A stretch of 17,840 bases of DNA. Origin: Pseudomonadota bacterium (lineage in GTDB: Bacteria; Pseudomonadota; Alphaproteobacteria; Rhizobiales; Rhizobiaceae). This document shows, piece after piece, positions 1-6,353 of this stretch (position 1 is its first letter; each line of letters begins with the position of its first letter). The stretch spans positions 1 to 17,840 of the forward strand of contig JAEXXS010000062.1 of assembly GCA_023451915.1 (NCBI GenBank), given 5' to 3'. Position numbers and translations under genes: made by a program. The notes beneath the pieces are model-generated. The model searched no databases. It saw nothing but the letters and a program-made list of their open reading frames with translations, and was not told where the DNA came from.

Positions 1-41
1 GTGCCGCCATAGGATTTGCTGACTTGGCTTATTTCGATCAA
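1..41 (-). CDS. Siderophore ABC transporter ATP-binding protein, N-terminus only (partial)
   Basis: Only the first 13 codons lie in the window; the gene runs off the left edge. Reading leftward from a TTG at 41-39 gives MIEISQVSKSYGG, which is the typical opening of an ABC ATPase: beta-strand 1, then the aromatic A-loop Tyr that stacks on adenine. The Walker motifs are beyond the edge. The TTG overlaps the TGA stop of the preceding permease (bases TTGA), a translational coupling arrangement common in ABC operons. Position right after two FecCD permeases makes it the ATPase of the same ferric-siderophore importer (FatE/CeuD/YclP class). An ATG at 50-48 opens a different frame (MHVDRNKPSQ...) that does not resemble an ATPase. 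Confidence 0.72.
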   Translation of the reverse strand, partial: MIEISQVSKSYGG

Positions 42-991
42 CGTGCATTTCCCCTGACAAGAAGGATAATGAAGACGAGACCGCCCAGGAATTCGATGAT
101 GACGCTGAGCGCGGTATTGAAGGCAAAGGCGCGTTCGAGAATGGTCTGACCGCCGACAATGCAGATGATGGCCAGAAGAACGGCAATCGGCAAAACGACG
201 CGATGTTTCCCAGAGCCTGCCAGCATATAAGCGAGGTTGGCGACCAAAAGGCCGAAGAAGGTGATCGGTCCGACAAGCGCGGTCGAAACGGCGACAAGCA
301 CCGTGACCATCAGCAAGATGAGCCGTACCACACGGCGGTGATCGACACCAAGGTTGATCGCAGGCTCGCGCCCAAGCGCCAGCACGTCGAAGACATGCAT
401 CAGCCGCCAGCCAGTGAGCGACACGGCGGCCACGATAATCGCCGAGAGTATGAGAATATCGGCGTTGATCGTGTTGAAGCTGGCAAAGAACCGGTCCTGC
501 AAGACGGCGAACAGGTCGGGATCGAGCATGCGCTGCATGAGGTTGGACAGACTGCGGAAGAACACGCCGCATATAATGCCGACCAGCATCACGAGATGCA
601 GGCTGCGCGCCGCACCGGAAAACAGCCAATAATAGAGCGAACCGGCAAACAGCACCATCACCACGGTTTCGGTGAGAAAGCGTATATTGGGTCCGATCCA
701 GTCGACATGCACCGCGCCGAAGAAAAAGACGACGACCGTCTGGATCAGAATATAGAGCGCATCGAAGCCCATGATGGAGGGCGTCAGAATGCGATTGTTG
801 GTGACGGTCTGGAACAGCACGGTCGAAACGGCGATTGCATAGGCCACCAGCACCATGGCCGCCAGTTTTGTGCCGCGAAAGGACAGGATGAATGACCAGC
901 TGCCCTTTGCGCCGATCGTCATGAAGGCGATGGCGGCAAGAAGGGCAATCACGCCGAGAAGGGGGATGAGGATTGCGGGCCGTCTAAGCAA
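38..991 (-). CDS. Ferric-siderophore ABC transporter permease, FecCD family (second subunit; FatC/CeuC/YclO-like)
   Basis: This is an inner-membrane subunit of the importer that carries ferric catecholate from the periplasmic binding protein into the cytoplasm, paired with the permease just upstream. The protein is almost entirely hydrophobic segments, starting with AILIPLLGVIALLAAIAFM. It has family patterns such as SIMGFDALYILIQT (helix 3 region) and ALGREPAINLGVDHRRV, the cytoplasmic stretch contacting the ATPase, then VGPITFFGLLVANLAYML. The frame is open up to a GTG at 1045, but that start would add MSWAASSSSICCCGG and overlap the upstream gene by 62 bases. I prefer TTG at 991 (MLRRPAILIPLL), giving 317 residues, near the usual 314-316 of FatC/YclO, with an 8-base overlap and a GGGG about 8 bases upstream. 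Start choice is uncertain; the family call is not. Confidence 0.88.
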   Translation of the reverse strand: MLRRPAILIPLLGVIALLAAIAFMTIGAKGSWSFILSFRGTKLAAMVLVAYAIAVSTVLFQTVTNNRILTPSIMGFDALYILIQTVVVFFFGAVHVDWIGPNIRFLTETVVMVLFAGSLYYWLFSGAARSLHLVMLVGIICGVFFRSLSNLMQRMLDPDLFAVLQDRFFASFNTINADILILSAIIVAAVSLTGWRLMHVFDVLALGREPAINLGVDHRRVVRLILLMVTVLVAVSTALVGPITFFGLLVANLAYMLAGSGKHRVVLPIAVLLAIICIVGGQTILERAFAFNTALSVIIEFLGGLVFIILLVRGNAR

Positions 992-1961
992 GGCGCGAAC
1001 CCCGCCGCAACAACAGATAGAGGAAGATGACGCTGCCCACGACACCCATCATCGTCCCGATGGGGATTTCATAGGGAAAGCGGATCAGGCGACCGGCAAT
1101 ATCGCAGGCAAGCACCAGACCCGCACCGAGAACTGCGATCCACGGCAAAGCGCGGCGCATATTGTCGCCGATGAACATGCTAACGACATTGGGCACGATC
1201 AGACCGAGAAACGGGATCATGCCGACGGTGACGACGACCGACGCGCTGACCATCGATACGATGACGAGGCCGAGCGTCACCACGCGGCGATAATTGAGGC
1301 CGAGATTGGTGGTGAAATCTTCACCCAGCCCCGCAACGGTAAACCGGTCGGCGGCGATATAGGCAACGATGGTGAGCGCGAAGGCGATCCACAGCAACTC
1401 GTAACGTCCGCGCAGCACGCCGGAAAAGTCGCCAGTCGTCCACGAATTGAGCGATTGCAGGAGATCGAAGCGATAGGCGATGAAAGTGGTGATGGCGCTG
1501 ACAACGCCGCCGAGCATGATGCCGACCAGCGGAACAACCAGCACGGAGCGAAGCGGAATGCTGCGCAGGATGCGCAGAAACAGCGCCGTTCCCGCCACTG
1601 CGGTTGCCGAGGCGACCAGCATCTTGACGAGGACAGGCGCTTCAGGCGCGAAAAGAATAACCAGAAGAATGCCAAGGCTGGCGGATTCGACGGTTCCCGC
1701 TGTTGAGGGCTCGACGAATCGATTGCGGGTCAGCATCTGCATGATCATGCCTGCAACGGCCATCGACATGCCCGCCAGCACAATGGCGATGGTGCGCGGA
1801 ATGCGGCTGACAAGCAGCAGTTCAAGCGCGCTGCCGGGGCCATCATTCGCGCTTTCACCGGGGTAAATCAGCGTGTGCAGCGAGACGTCGCCGACCCCGA
1901 TAAACAGGCTGATGACAGCCAGTACGGCGACAACACCTATAGCTGCGGCTAAACCTTTCAC
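984..1961 (-). CDS. Ferric-siderophore ABC transporter permease, FecCD family (first subunit; FatD/CeuB/YclN-like)
   Basis: This is an inner-membrane permease of 325 residues, partner of the overlapping downstream permease; the two are expected to form a heterodimer. FecCD signatures are visible: RIPRTIAIVLAGMSMAVAGMIMQ in the first third (the RxPR...GaaLavaGailQ block, with Met/Ser variations), TAGTVESASLGIL, and near the C-terminus VGMIPFLGLIVPNVVSMFIG with GDNMRRALPWIAVLGA. It ends RRGSRLA then TAG. The start is GTG at 1961, chosen because AGGAC lies about 8 bases upstream and the protein then begins MKGLAAAIGVVAVLAVISLF, a normal first membrane helix. The gene follows the binding-protein gene after 88 bases that contain a stable hairpin. 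Substrate is inferred from the neighbours, not from the permease itself. Confidence 0.92.
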   Translation of the reverse strand: MKGLAAAIGVVAVLAVISLFIGVGDVSLHTLIYPGESANDGPGSALELLLVSRIPRTIAIVLAGMSMAVAGMIMQMLTRNRFVEPSTAGTVESASLGILLVILFAPEAPVLVKMLVASATAVAGTALFLRILRSIPLRSVLVVPLVGIMLGGVVSAITTFIAYRFDLLQSLNSWTTGDFSGVLRGRYELLWIAFALTIVAYIAADRFTVAGLGEDFTTNLGLNYRRVVTLGLVIVSMVSASVVVTVGMIPFLGLIVPNVVSMFIGDNMRRALPWIAVLGAGLVLACDIAGRLIRFPYEIPIGTMMGVVGSVIFLYLLLRRGSRLA

Positions 1962-1993
1962 GCTTTGTCCTGTTCTCTTGCCTTGTCATGCAT

Positions 1994-2021
1994 CGGGCTG
2001 TCCGGCATGGCGGACAGCCCG
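1994..2021 (-). promoter_or_regulatory. Intercistronic hairpin between binding-protein and permease genes
   Basis: A perfect 11-bp inverted repeat, CGGGCTGTCCG and CGGACAGCCCG, is separated by a 6-base loop. It lies 28 bases after the binding-protein stop and 32 bases before the permease GTG. On the transcribed strand no T-run follows, so it is not a standard intrinsic terminator. Such hairpins in ABC operons often protect the upstream mRNA 3' end, so that binding protein is made in excess over permease. Structure is seen directly; function is inferred. Confidence 0.7.
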
Positions 2022-2049
2022 GGTGACTGGGTCAGAAAGTGCCTGACGT

Positions 2050-2982
2050 TTACTTCGCCTTGTCGAAGACTTCCGACAATTGGTCGATCGTGCCGTGCAG
2101 GCCATTGAGGCCGCCACCGACGAGATACCAGTTCTGTGACTTCAGATAGACGACCTGGTCTTTCTTCGCGGCCGTGGTCTGGCGAACAAGATCATTGTCG
2201 AGATCCTGCTTGGCGGAGTTGCCTTCGCGACCGATGGCGGCGTCGCGGTCGATCACGAACAGCCAGTCGGGATTGGTCTTGAGAATGAATTCCTGGCTGA
2301 TCGGCTGGCCGTGATTGCCCTTAGTGGTGAGGTCTTTTGCGGCAGGCGTCACGCCATAGGCGTCATGCAGCATGCCAAAGCGCGAGCCGGGACCATAGGC
2401 GCTCATCTTGCCGCCGGTGGTGAGGATCAGAAGACCTGTGCCCTTGCCAGCTGTCTTCTGCTTCAGCGCGGCCACATCGGCGTTGAGCTTTTCGATTTCG
2501 GCCTTGGCTTCCGCTTCCTTGCCGAAAATCTGGCCGAGCGTTTCAACATTGGCTTCCGTGCCGCCGATGAGGTCCTTCGACGAAACCGTCAGATCGATGG
2601 TTGGAGCAATCTTTGCAAGTTCGGGATATTTGGCTGCCGAACGACCACCGACAATGATGAGATCCGGCTCGGCGGCATTGATGGCTTCGTAGTCAGGCTC
2701 GAACAGCGTGCCGACCTTTGGATAGTCGTCAGACTGGTACTTTTTGAGGAAGTCCGGGGCAGTGACCAATGTCGGCACACCGGAAACCTTAACGCCGAGG
2801 CGGTCGAGATTGTCGAGCGTCGCGAGATCAAGCACGATCACCTTGGCTGGGGACGCAGGCACTGCCGTTTCACCCTGCGCATGTTTGACGGTGATGTCGG
2901 CAGCGCTGGCGACCGAGGCCAGAGAAAGAGCCACGACGGCTGCGCCACAGAGGCGGGCGACATGTTGGCCGAAATTCAGCAT
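2050..2982 (-). CDS. Periplasmic catecholate-siderophore binding protein (CeuE/YclQ/FatB family)
   Basis: This solute-binding protein captures ferric siderophore in the periplasm and hands it to the permease pair. It has 310 residues (CeuE and YclQ are about 317-330). Start is ATG at 2982, with AAAGGA 9 bases upstream; an in-frame TTG at 3003 is less likely. An N-terminal signal peptide ends in SVASA before ADITV, a signal peptidase I site with no lipobox. The Fe(III) ligands described for Campylobacter CeuE, His227 and Tyr288, have clear counterparts: His224 in KGNHGQPIS and Tyr286 in NWYLVGGG. The basic triad of CeuE (Arg118, Arg205, Arg249) matches Arg114 (GGRSA), Arg201 (GSRFG) and Arg246 (IDRDA). 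The substrate is therefore probably a tetradentate or hydrolysed catecholate rather than a hydroxamate. Residue equivalences are my alignment by eye. Confidence 0.93.
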   Translation of the reverse strand: MLNFGQHVARLCGAAVVALSLASVASAADITVKHAQGETAVPASPAKVIVLDLATLDNLDRLGVKVSGVPTLVTAPDFLKKYQSDDYPKVGTLFEPDYEAINAAEPDLIIVGGRSAAKYPELAKIAPTIDLTVSSKDLIGGTEANVETLGQIFGKEAEAKAEIEKLNADVAALKQKTAGKGTGLLILTTGGKMSAYGPGSRFGMLHDAYGVTPAAKDLTTKGNHGQPISQEFILKTNPDWLFVIDRDAAIGREGNSAKQDLDNDLVRQTTAAKKDQVVYLKSQNWYLVGGGLNGLHGTIDQLSEVFDKAK

Positions 2983-3023
2983 GATGCATAATCCTTTCGT
3001 CAATCCTGTGCTTTATAGTCCAG

Positions 3024-3050
3024 TTTTCCGCAGGTCCAACCCCGGCGGAA
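3024..3050 (-). repeat. Weak inverted repeat between esterase and binding-protein genes
   Basis: TTCCGC (3026-3031) and GCGGAA (3045-3050) form a 6-bp stem around a 13-base loop in the 77-base gap between esterase stop and binding-protein start. No T-run follows on the minus strand. It may be a small mRNA hairpin, but a stem this short could be chance. Confidence 0.3.
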
Positions 3051-3059
3051 GAAAAACTA

Positions 3060-3956
3060 TCAATTGTCTGTGTGTTCGGGCTTCTTGCCGAGCAGAATGA
3101 AATCCAGGCTGTCCTTCACCGTCAGCGGGATCATCGAGCCGTGGCCCTCATCGGCGAAGCGGTGGAACGCTGTTTCCAATTGCGGCAACTGCTCCAGTTC
3201 CTTGTAGACATCTACGCCCGAAGGGCCGCCGCGCAGCTTGCGCATGCGCTGAATGTCGTCAGCAGATTGACCGGGACGCGAACCGCGCTTGCCCGAGGTT
3301 TCCATCAGCAGGCGCAGCGGCTGCGGAGCCGATTTGAACGAGGAGATGAAGCGATCCTTGTCCGACAGGATCGAATGTCCATCCCACCAGATCGATGGGT
3401 CGGCGGCGCTGTAGATCTGGAAGGAATTGGTGTGATTGAACAGCGCATAGAGCGTGAAAAGCCCGCCCAGCGAATGGCCGAACAGCGCCTGCTTGCGCTT
3501 GTCTATGACGAAACGCTTCTCGATTTCAGGCTTCACCTTTGCTTCGATGAAAGTGAAGAAGGCATCGCGACCACCGGTTTTTGGCTGGTCTGCGGGGTCT
3601 GGCGTCAGCTGGTCGGTGGTTGGTGATGTCAGATCGAAATAGCGCAGGCGCACGATTTCATCCGGATCGTCAGTCGGATAACCGATACCGACCAGAACGG
3701 CTTTGAGTTCTTTGTTCTTCACCATTTCAGCGGCGGCTAGCGGCAGCATGCGGTTGCCGTCGACCATATAGATGACGGGATAGCCGTCTGCGGGAGCCGC
3801 TTCAGCGGGCGCTGCGGTGAAAATGCGATAGGATATGCCGTTGGATTCCATGTCGAAGAAAGCGCGCACAGGTTTTGCTGCCTGAACCGTGGAGGCAAAA
3901 ATCATGCTGCCGAGCATCAGGCACATCGTCTTCTTTATGTTTTTCAGAGCGCTCAT
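3060..3956 (-). CDS. Periplasmic siderophore esterase, Fes/IroE-like alpha/beta hydrolase
   Basis: This is predicted to hydrolyse ester bonds of a ferric or apo catecholate siderophore, releasing iron or making linear pieces for the binding protein. It has 298 residues from ATG 3956 (MSALKNIKKTMCL...), preceded by GGATG 6 bases upstream; a TTG at 3971 would add only MNGCP. The N-terminus is a signal peptide (hydrophobic LMLGSMIFASTVQA then AKPVRA), so the enzyme is exported, as IroE and PfeE are, unlike cytoplasmic Fes. The nucleophile elbow GHSLGG places the catalytic Ser at residue 162, and EGHGS places the catalytic His at 272. YMVDGNRML and RYFDLTSPTTD match conserved blocks of the putative-esterase family (PF00756). 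It sits directly between receptor and binding protein, as expected. The exact siderophore is unknown. Confidence 0.87.
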   Translation of the reverse strand: MSALKNIKKTMCLMLGSMIFASTVQAAKPVRAFFDMESNGISYRIFTAAPAEAAPADGYPVIYMVDGNRMLPLAAAEMVKNKELKAVLVGIGYPTDDPDEIVRLRYFDLTSPTTDQLTPDPADQPKTGGRDAFFTFIEAKVKPEIEKRFVIDKRKQALFGHSLGGLFTLYALFNHTNSFQIYSAADPSIWWDGHSILSDKDRFISSFKSAPQPLRLLMETSGKRGSRPGQSADDIQRMRKLRGGPSGVDVYKELEQLPQLETAFHRFADEGHGSMIPLTVKDSLDFILLGKKPEHTDN

Positions 3957-3974
3957 CGGGCATCCATTCAATCG

Positions 3975-4011
3975 AAAAAATGACGCCAGCCAAACGAAAG
4001 GCTGGCGTCAT
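3975..4011 (-). terminator. Intrinsic terminator / attenuator after the receptor gene
   Basis: Read on the minus strand, a perfect 12-bp stem (ATGACGCCAGCC paired with GGCTGGCGTCAT, 3980-3991 and 4000-4011) with an 8-base loop is followed at once by six T. It starts 11 bases after the receptor stop codon. The esterase ATG lies only about 18 bases beyond the T-run, so there is no room for a separate promoter between them. Partial read-through is the simplest reading. Confidence 0.85.
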
Positions 4012-4022
4012 ATGGAGTCAGA

Positions 4023-6176
4023 TCAGAAGCGGGAGGTCATGCTGACCCAAAGGCGACGGCCATCGACAACCGTGTTGAACTCATCGACATCGATCTGCTT
4101 GTCGAAGATGTTGTAGATGGCTGCGTTGAAGGTCACGTTCTCGCTGAAGTCATAGGAACCGCCGAGATCGACCGTCGCATAGGGCTTGTATTTGCGCGCC
4201 AGAACGGTCTTTCCGTCTGCCGCATAGATCGGCGTTCCAGCTGTCCCGATACGTGCGCCGGCATTGGTTTCCTCGCCATGATAGTTGGCGGCGGCCCATG
4301 CCTTCAGCCCGTCGACCGGGGTGATCCAGTCGCCGCGCAGGCTCGCCATATGCTTCGGCGTGCGGGCCAGCGGCAGACCAGCATAGGTGCCGGTCTTCTG
4401 TTCCGAGTCCGTATAGGTGTAGTTACCGCGAAGGGTGATTGTGTCGGTCGCTTCCCAGTTGAAGGTCAGCTCGACGCCCTGCATGACAGCCTCATCGATA
4501 TTGAAGGCATACCACAGACGGTAGTTCGGATCTTCGCTCCAGCGGACCGGATTGCCATTGCTGTCGGTAACAAGCGCGTTGGAAATCTTGTCCTTGAAGT
4601 CCGTGTAGAAATAGGTCGCGCCGAGACGAAGACCGGTCTGGTTGTCCCACAACACGCTGGCTTCGTAGCTGGTGCTCTTTTCCGGTTCCAGATTTGGGTC
4701 GCCAATGATGACGCCGCACGTGCCGGTCGGGCCGTAGGAGCAGCCGCCGCCGCCCGTCGTATAGGCATAGCCCGGCGCAATGGTGCGGATGTCAGGGGCC
4801 TTGAAGCCGGTCGAAATGCCGCCCTTGAAGGTGATCTGGTCGGTTGCGTGCCACACCGCATAGCCGCGGGGGCTGAGATGCGAACCATAGACCTCGTGGT
4901 CATCCATGCGCAGGCCGCCGGTCAGCGAGAAGTCGGGCGTCAGCCACCATTCGTCTTCGGCGAAGAGCGCCCATTGGCGCACGCTGAATTCTTCATCCAG
5001 TCCGGTGCGGCGTCCCGGATTTTGGTCGGTCAGGACCGTATCCATGAACTGGCCGCCGGTGACGAGCGTGTGATTGCCGTAAAGTTCGAACGGCGTGGTG
5101 AACTTGCCGTCCAGAATGGAATTCTTCACGTGGGGTGAGCGGAGATTTTCCTCGTAGCTCTGGGACTTGTTGTTCCAGTTGAAGTTGGTCCGCTCCGACC
5201 ATTCCTGCATGAAGGAGAATTCCGACGTCGTCGGGCCCCAGCGGCCCGTATGGCTGATCGACCAGTGGTCGCGGTCATTATAGTTGTAGGAATCGACAGC
5301 CGACGCGGTCTTCTCTGTCGTATTGCCAACCGTGCTGTCGCGGCGCAGGCGCGTCTTGCCGAGTTCCAGCTGAATATCGTGATCCTTGTTCGGGGTCCAT
5401 GTAATACGCCCGGTAATGTCGACATCCTGCTGCTCGGGCGTGCCGCTGACGATCTTGTCTTCTTGGCGCTTCAGGCCGCGTCCCCAGAGCTGCACACCGA
5501 TAAGGTCCGGCACAAGCGGTCCTGTTATGTAATAGGAGCCCTGAAGCGAGTTGCCGTATTTGGAATGCTGCTGGGCAATGCCGTCCACCGTGAACGAGCC
5601 GCTCCACTTGTCCGACACTTTTTTAGTGATGATGTTGATGACGCCGCCCATCGCATCCGAACCATAGAGCGACGACATCGGGCCACGGATGACTTCAATG
5701 CGCTCGATGGCGTTTGCAGGCGGAAGGAAGCTTTGCTCGAAGCCCGAATTGCCATTGGTGCGGGCATCGCGAGTGCTCTGGCGCTTGCCGTCGACAAGCA
5801 GAAGCGTATACGAGCCGGGAAGGCCGCGAATATAAATGTCGCGCTCGGCGGCAGGGCCAGTTACGGCCACACCCTGCACGTCCTTCAGCGCGTCGGTCAG
5901 GTCGCGATATGCGCCCTTTTCAAGCTCTTCGCCCGGTACGACAGTGATGCTGGCAGGCGCATCGGTGATGTTCTGCTCAAAGCCCGTCGCCGTCACCACG
6001 ATCTGCTTCAGCTTGACTGTGCCGTCCGATGCGGCTGCGGCATCCTCTTCAACTTCCGCAGCCTTTTCAGTCGTATTGGCTGCCTGTGCGAATGCGTGGG
6101 TTTCGCTGAACAGAAGGGCGGTTGAAAGAAACGTCCCTGCGAGGATCGCTCTGGATAGAAGCTTTCTCCCGGTCAT
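4023..6176 (-). CDS. TonB-dependent outer-membrane receptor for catecholate siderophores (CirA/FepA type)
   Basis: This is an outer-membrane beta-barrel that imports ferric siderophore using TonB energy. From ATG 6176 it has 717 residues: signal peptide (MTGRKLLSRAILAGTFLSTALLF...AFAQA), TonB box IVVTATG near residues 59-65, a plug domain to about 190 with the CirA-like run IERIEVIRGPMSSLYGS then DAMGGVINIITKK, and a barrel ending in VSMTSRF with the terminal Phe required for barrel assembly. A Cys pair (GGGGCSY...GTCGV) just before DPNLEPEKS probably forms a disulfide in an external loop, as in FepA relatives. In-frame starts exist at 6227 (ATG) and 6236 (GTG); I chose 6176 because it gives a clean signal peptide, but those longer forms cannot be excluded. 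It is first in the minus-strand siderophore operon, divergent from the 6354 regulator. Confidence 0.93.
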   Translation of the reverse strand: MTGRKLLSRAILAGTFLSTALLFSETHAFAQAANTTEKAAEVEEDAAAASDGTVKLKQIVVTATGFEQNITDAPASITVVPGEELEKGAYRDLTDALKDVQGVAVTGPAAERDIYIRGLPGSYTLLLVDGKRQSTRDARTNGNSGFEQSFLPPANAIERIEVIRGPMSSLYGSDAMGGVINIITKKVSDKWSGSFTVDGIAQQHSKYGNSLQGSYYITGPLVPDLIGVQLWGRGLKRQEDKIVSGTPEQQDVDITGRITWTPNKDHDIQLELGKTRLRRDSTVGNTTEKTASAVDSYNYNDRDHWSISHTGRWGPTTSEFSFMQEWSERTNFNWNNKSQSYEENLRSPHVKNSILDGKFTTPFELYGNHTLVTGGQFMDTVLTDQNPGRRTGLDEEFSVRQWALFAEDEWWLTPDFSLTGGLRMDDHEVYGSHLSPRGYAVWHATDQITFKGGISTGFKAPDIRTIAPGYAYTTGGGGCSYGPTGTCGVIIGDPNLEPEKSTSYEASVLWDNQTGLRLGATYFYTDFKDKISNALVTDSNGNPVRWSEDPNYRLWYAFNIDEAVMQGVELTFNWEATDTITLRGNYTYTDSEQKTGTYAGLPLARTPKHMASLRGDWITPVDGLKAWAAANYHGEETNAGARIGTAGTPIYAADGKTVLARKYKPYATVDLGGSYDFSENVTFNAAIYNIFDKQIDVDEFNTVVDGRRLWVSMTSRF

Positions 6177-6262
6177 CTGCCTGCCTTGCGCGCCGACGAC
6201 ACACAAGCCCCAAAACAAGCTGGTCATTTTCACCACCGTCTAAAGTTGAGTTTTCTACTCTC

Positions 6263-6290
6263 CTTATGTATTGCAATAAGATGAGGTCAA
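6263..6290 (-). promoter_or_regulatory. Putative sigma70-type promoter of the receptor gene
   Basis: On the minus strand, TTGACC (6290-6285) and CATAAG (6268-6263) are spaced by 16 bases. This resembles an alphaproteobacterial housekeeping promoter, and it places transcription start roughly 80 bases before the chosen ATG. The -35 lies inside the TGA-N9-TCA box described separately. Confidence 0.5.
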
Positions 6291-6296
6291 TCATCA
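6282..6296. promoter_or_regulatory. Candidate RirA (IRO-type) iron-responsive operator, TGA-N9-TCA
   Basis: TGA at 6282-6284 and TCA at 6294-6296 enclose exactly nine bases, matching the TGA-N9-TCA form reported for rhizobial RirA boxes. It overlaps the predicted receptor -35, so bound repressor would block transcription in iron-replete cells. Six specified bases are weak evidence alone; the placement is what makes it worth recording. Confidence 0.42.
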
Positions 6297-6299
6297 TGT

Positions 6300-6320
6300 T
6301 TTAGAAACTTTCCAAGTTTC
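6300..6320. promoter_or_regulatory. Operator-like dyad / Irr ICE-like element between receptor and regulator genes
   Basis: GAAACTT and AAGTTTC (6304-6310, 6314-6320) form a perfect 7-bp dyad around TCC; counting outward from 6299 to 6325 most further bases also pair. Overlapping it, 6300-6316 reads TTTAGAA-ACT-TTCCAAG, matching 12 of 14 specified bases of the ICE motif TTTAGAA-N3-TTCTAAA known for Irr in Rhizobiales. It could be a site for Irr or for the divergent HTH protein itself. Confidence 0.5.
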
Positions 6321-6353
6321 AAAAAACGCAACTGACGAGGGCAGACAAAGGCG

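Noticed and set aside
855..1706. Plus-strand open frame of 283 codons across both permease genes
   Set aside because: Composition is the mirror of hydrophobic FecCD helices (charged, His- and Gln-rich); no start signal and no motif.
5250..6125. Plus-strand open frame of 291 codons inside the receptor gene
   Set aside because: Antisense shadow of an intact TonB receptor; no family sequence.
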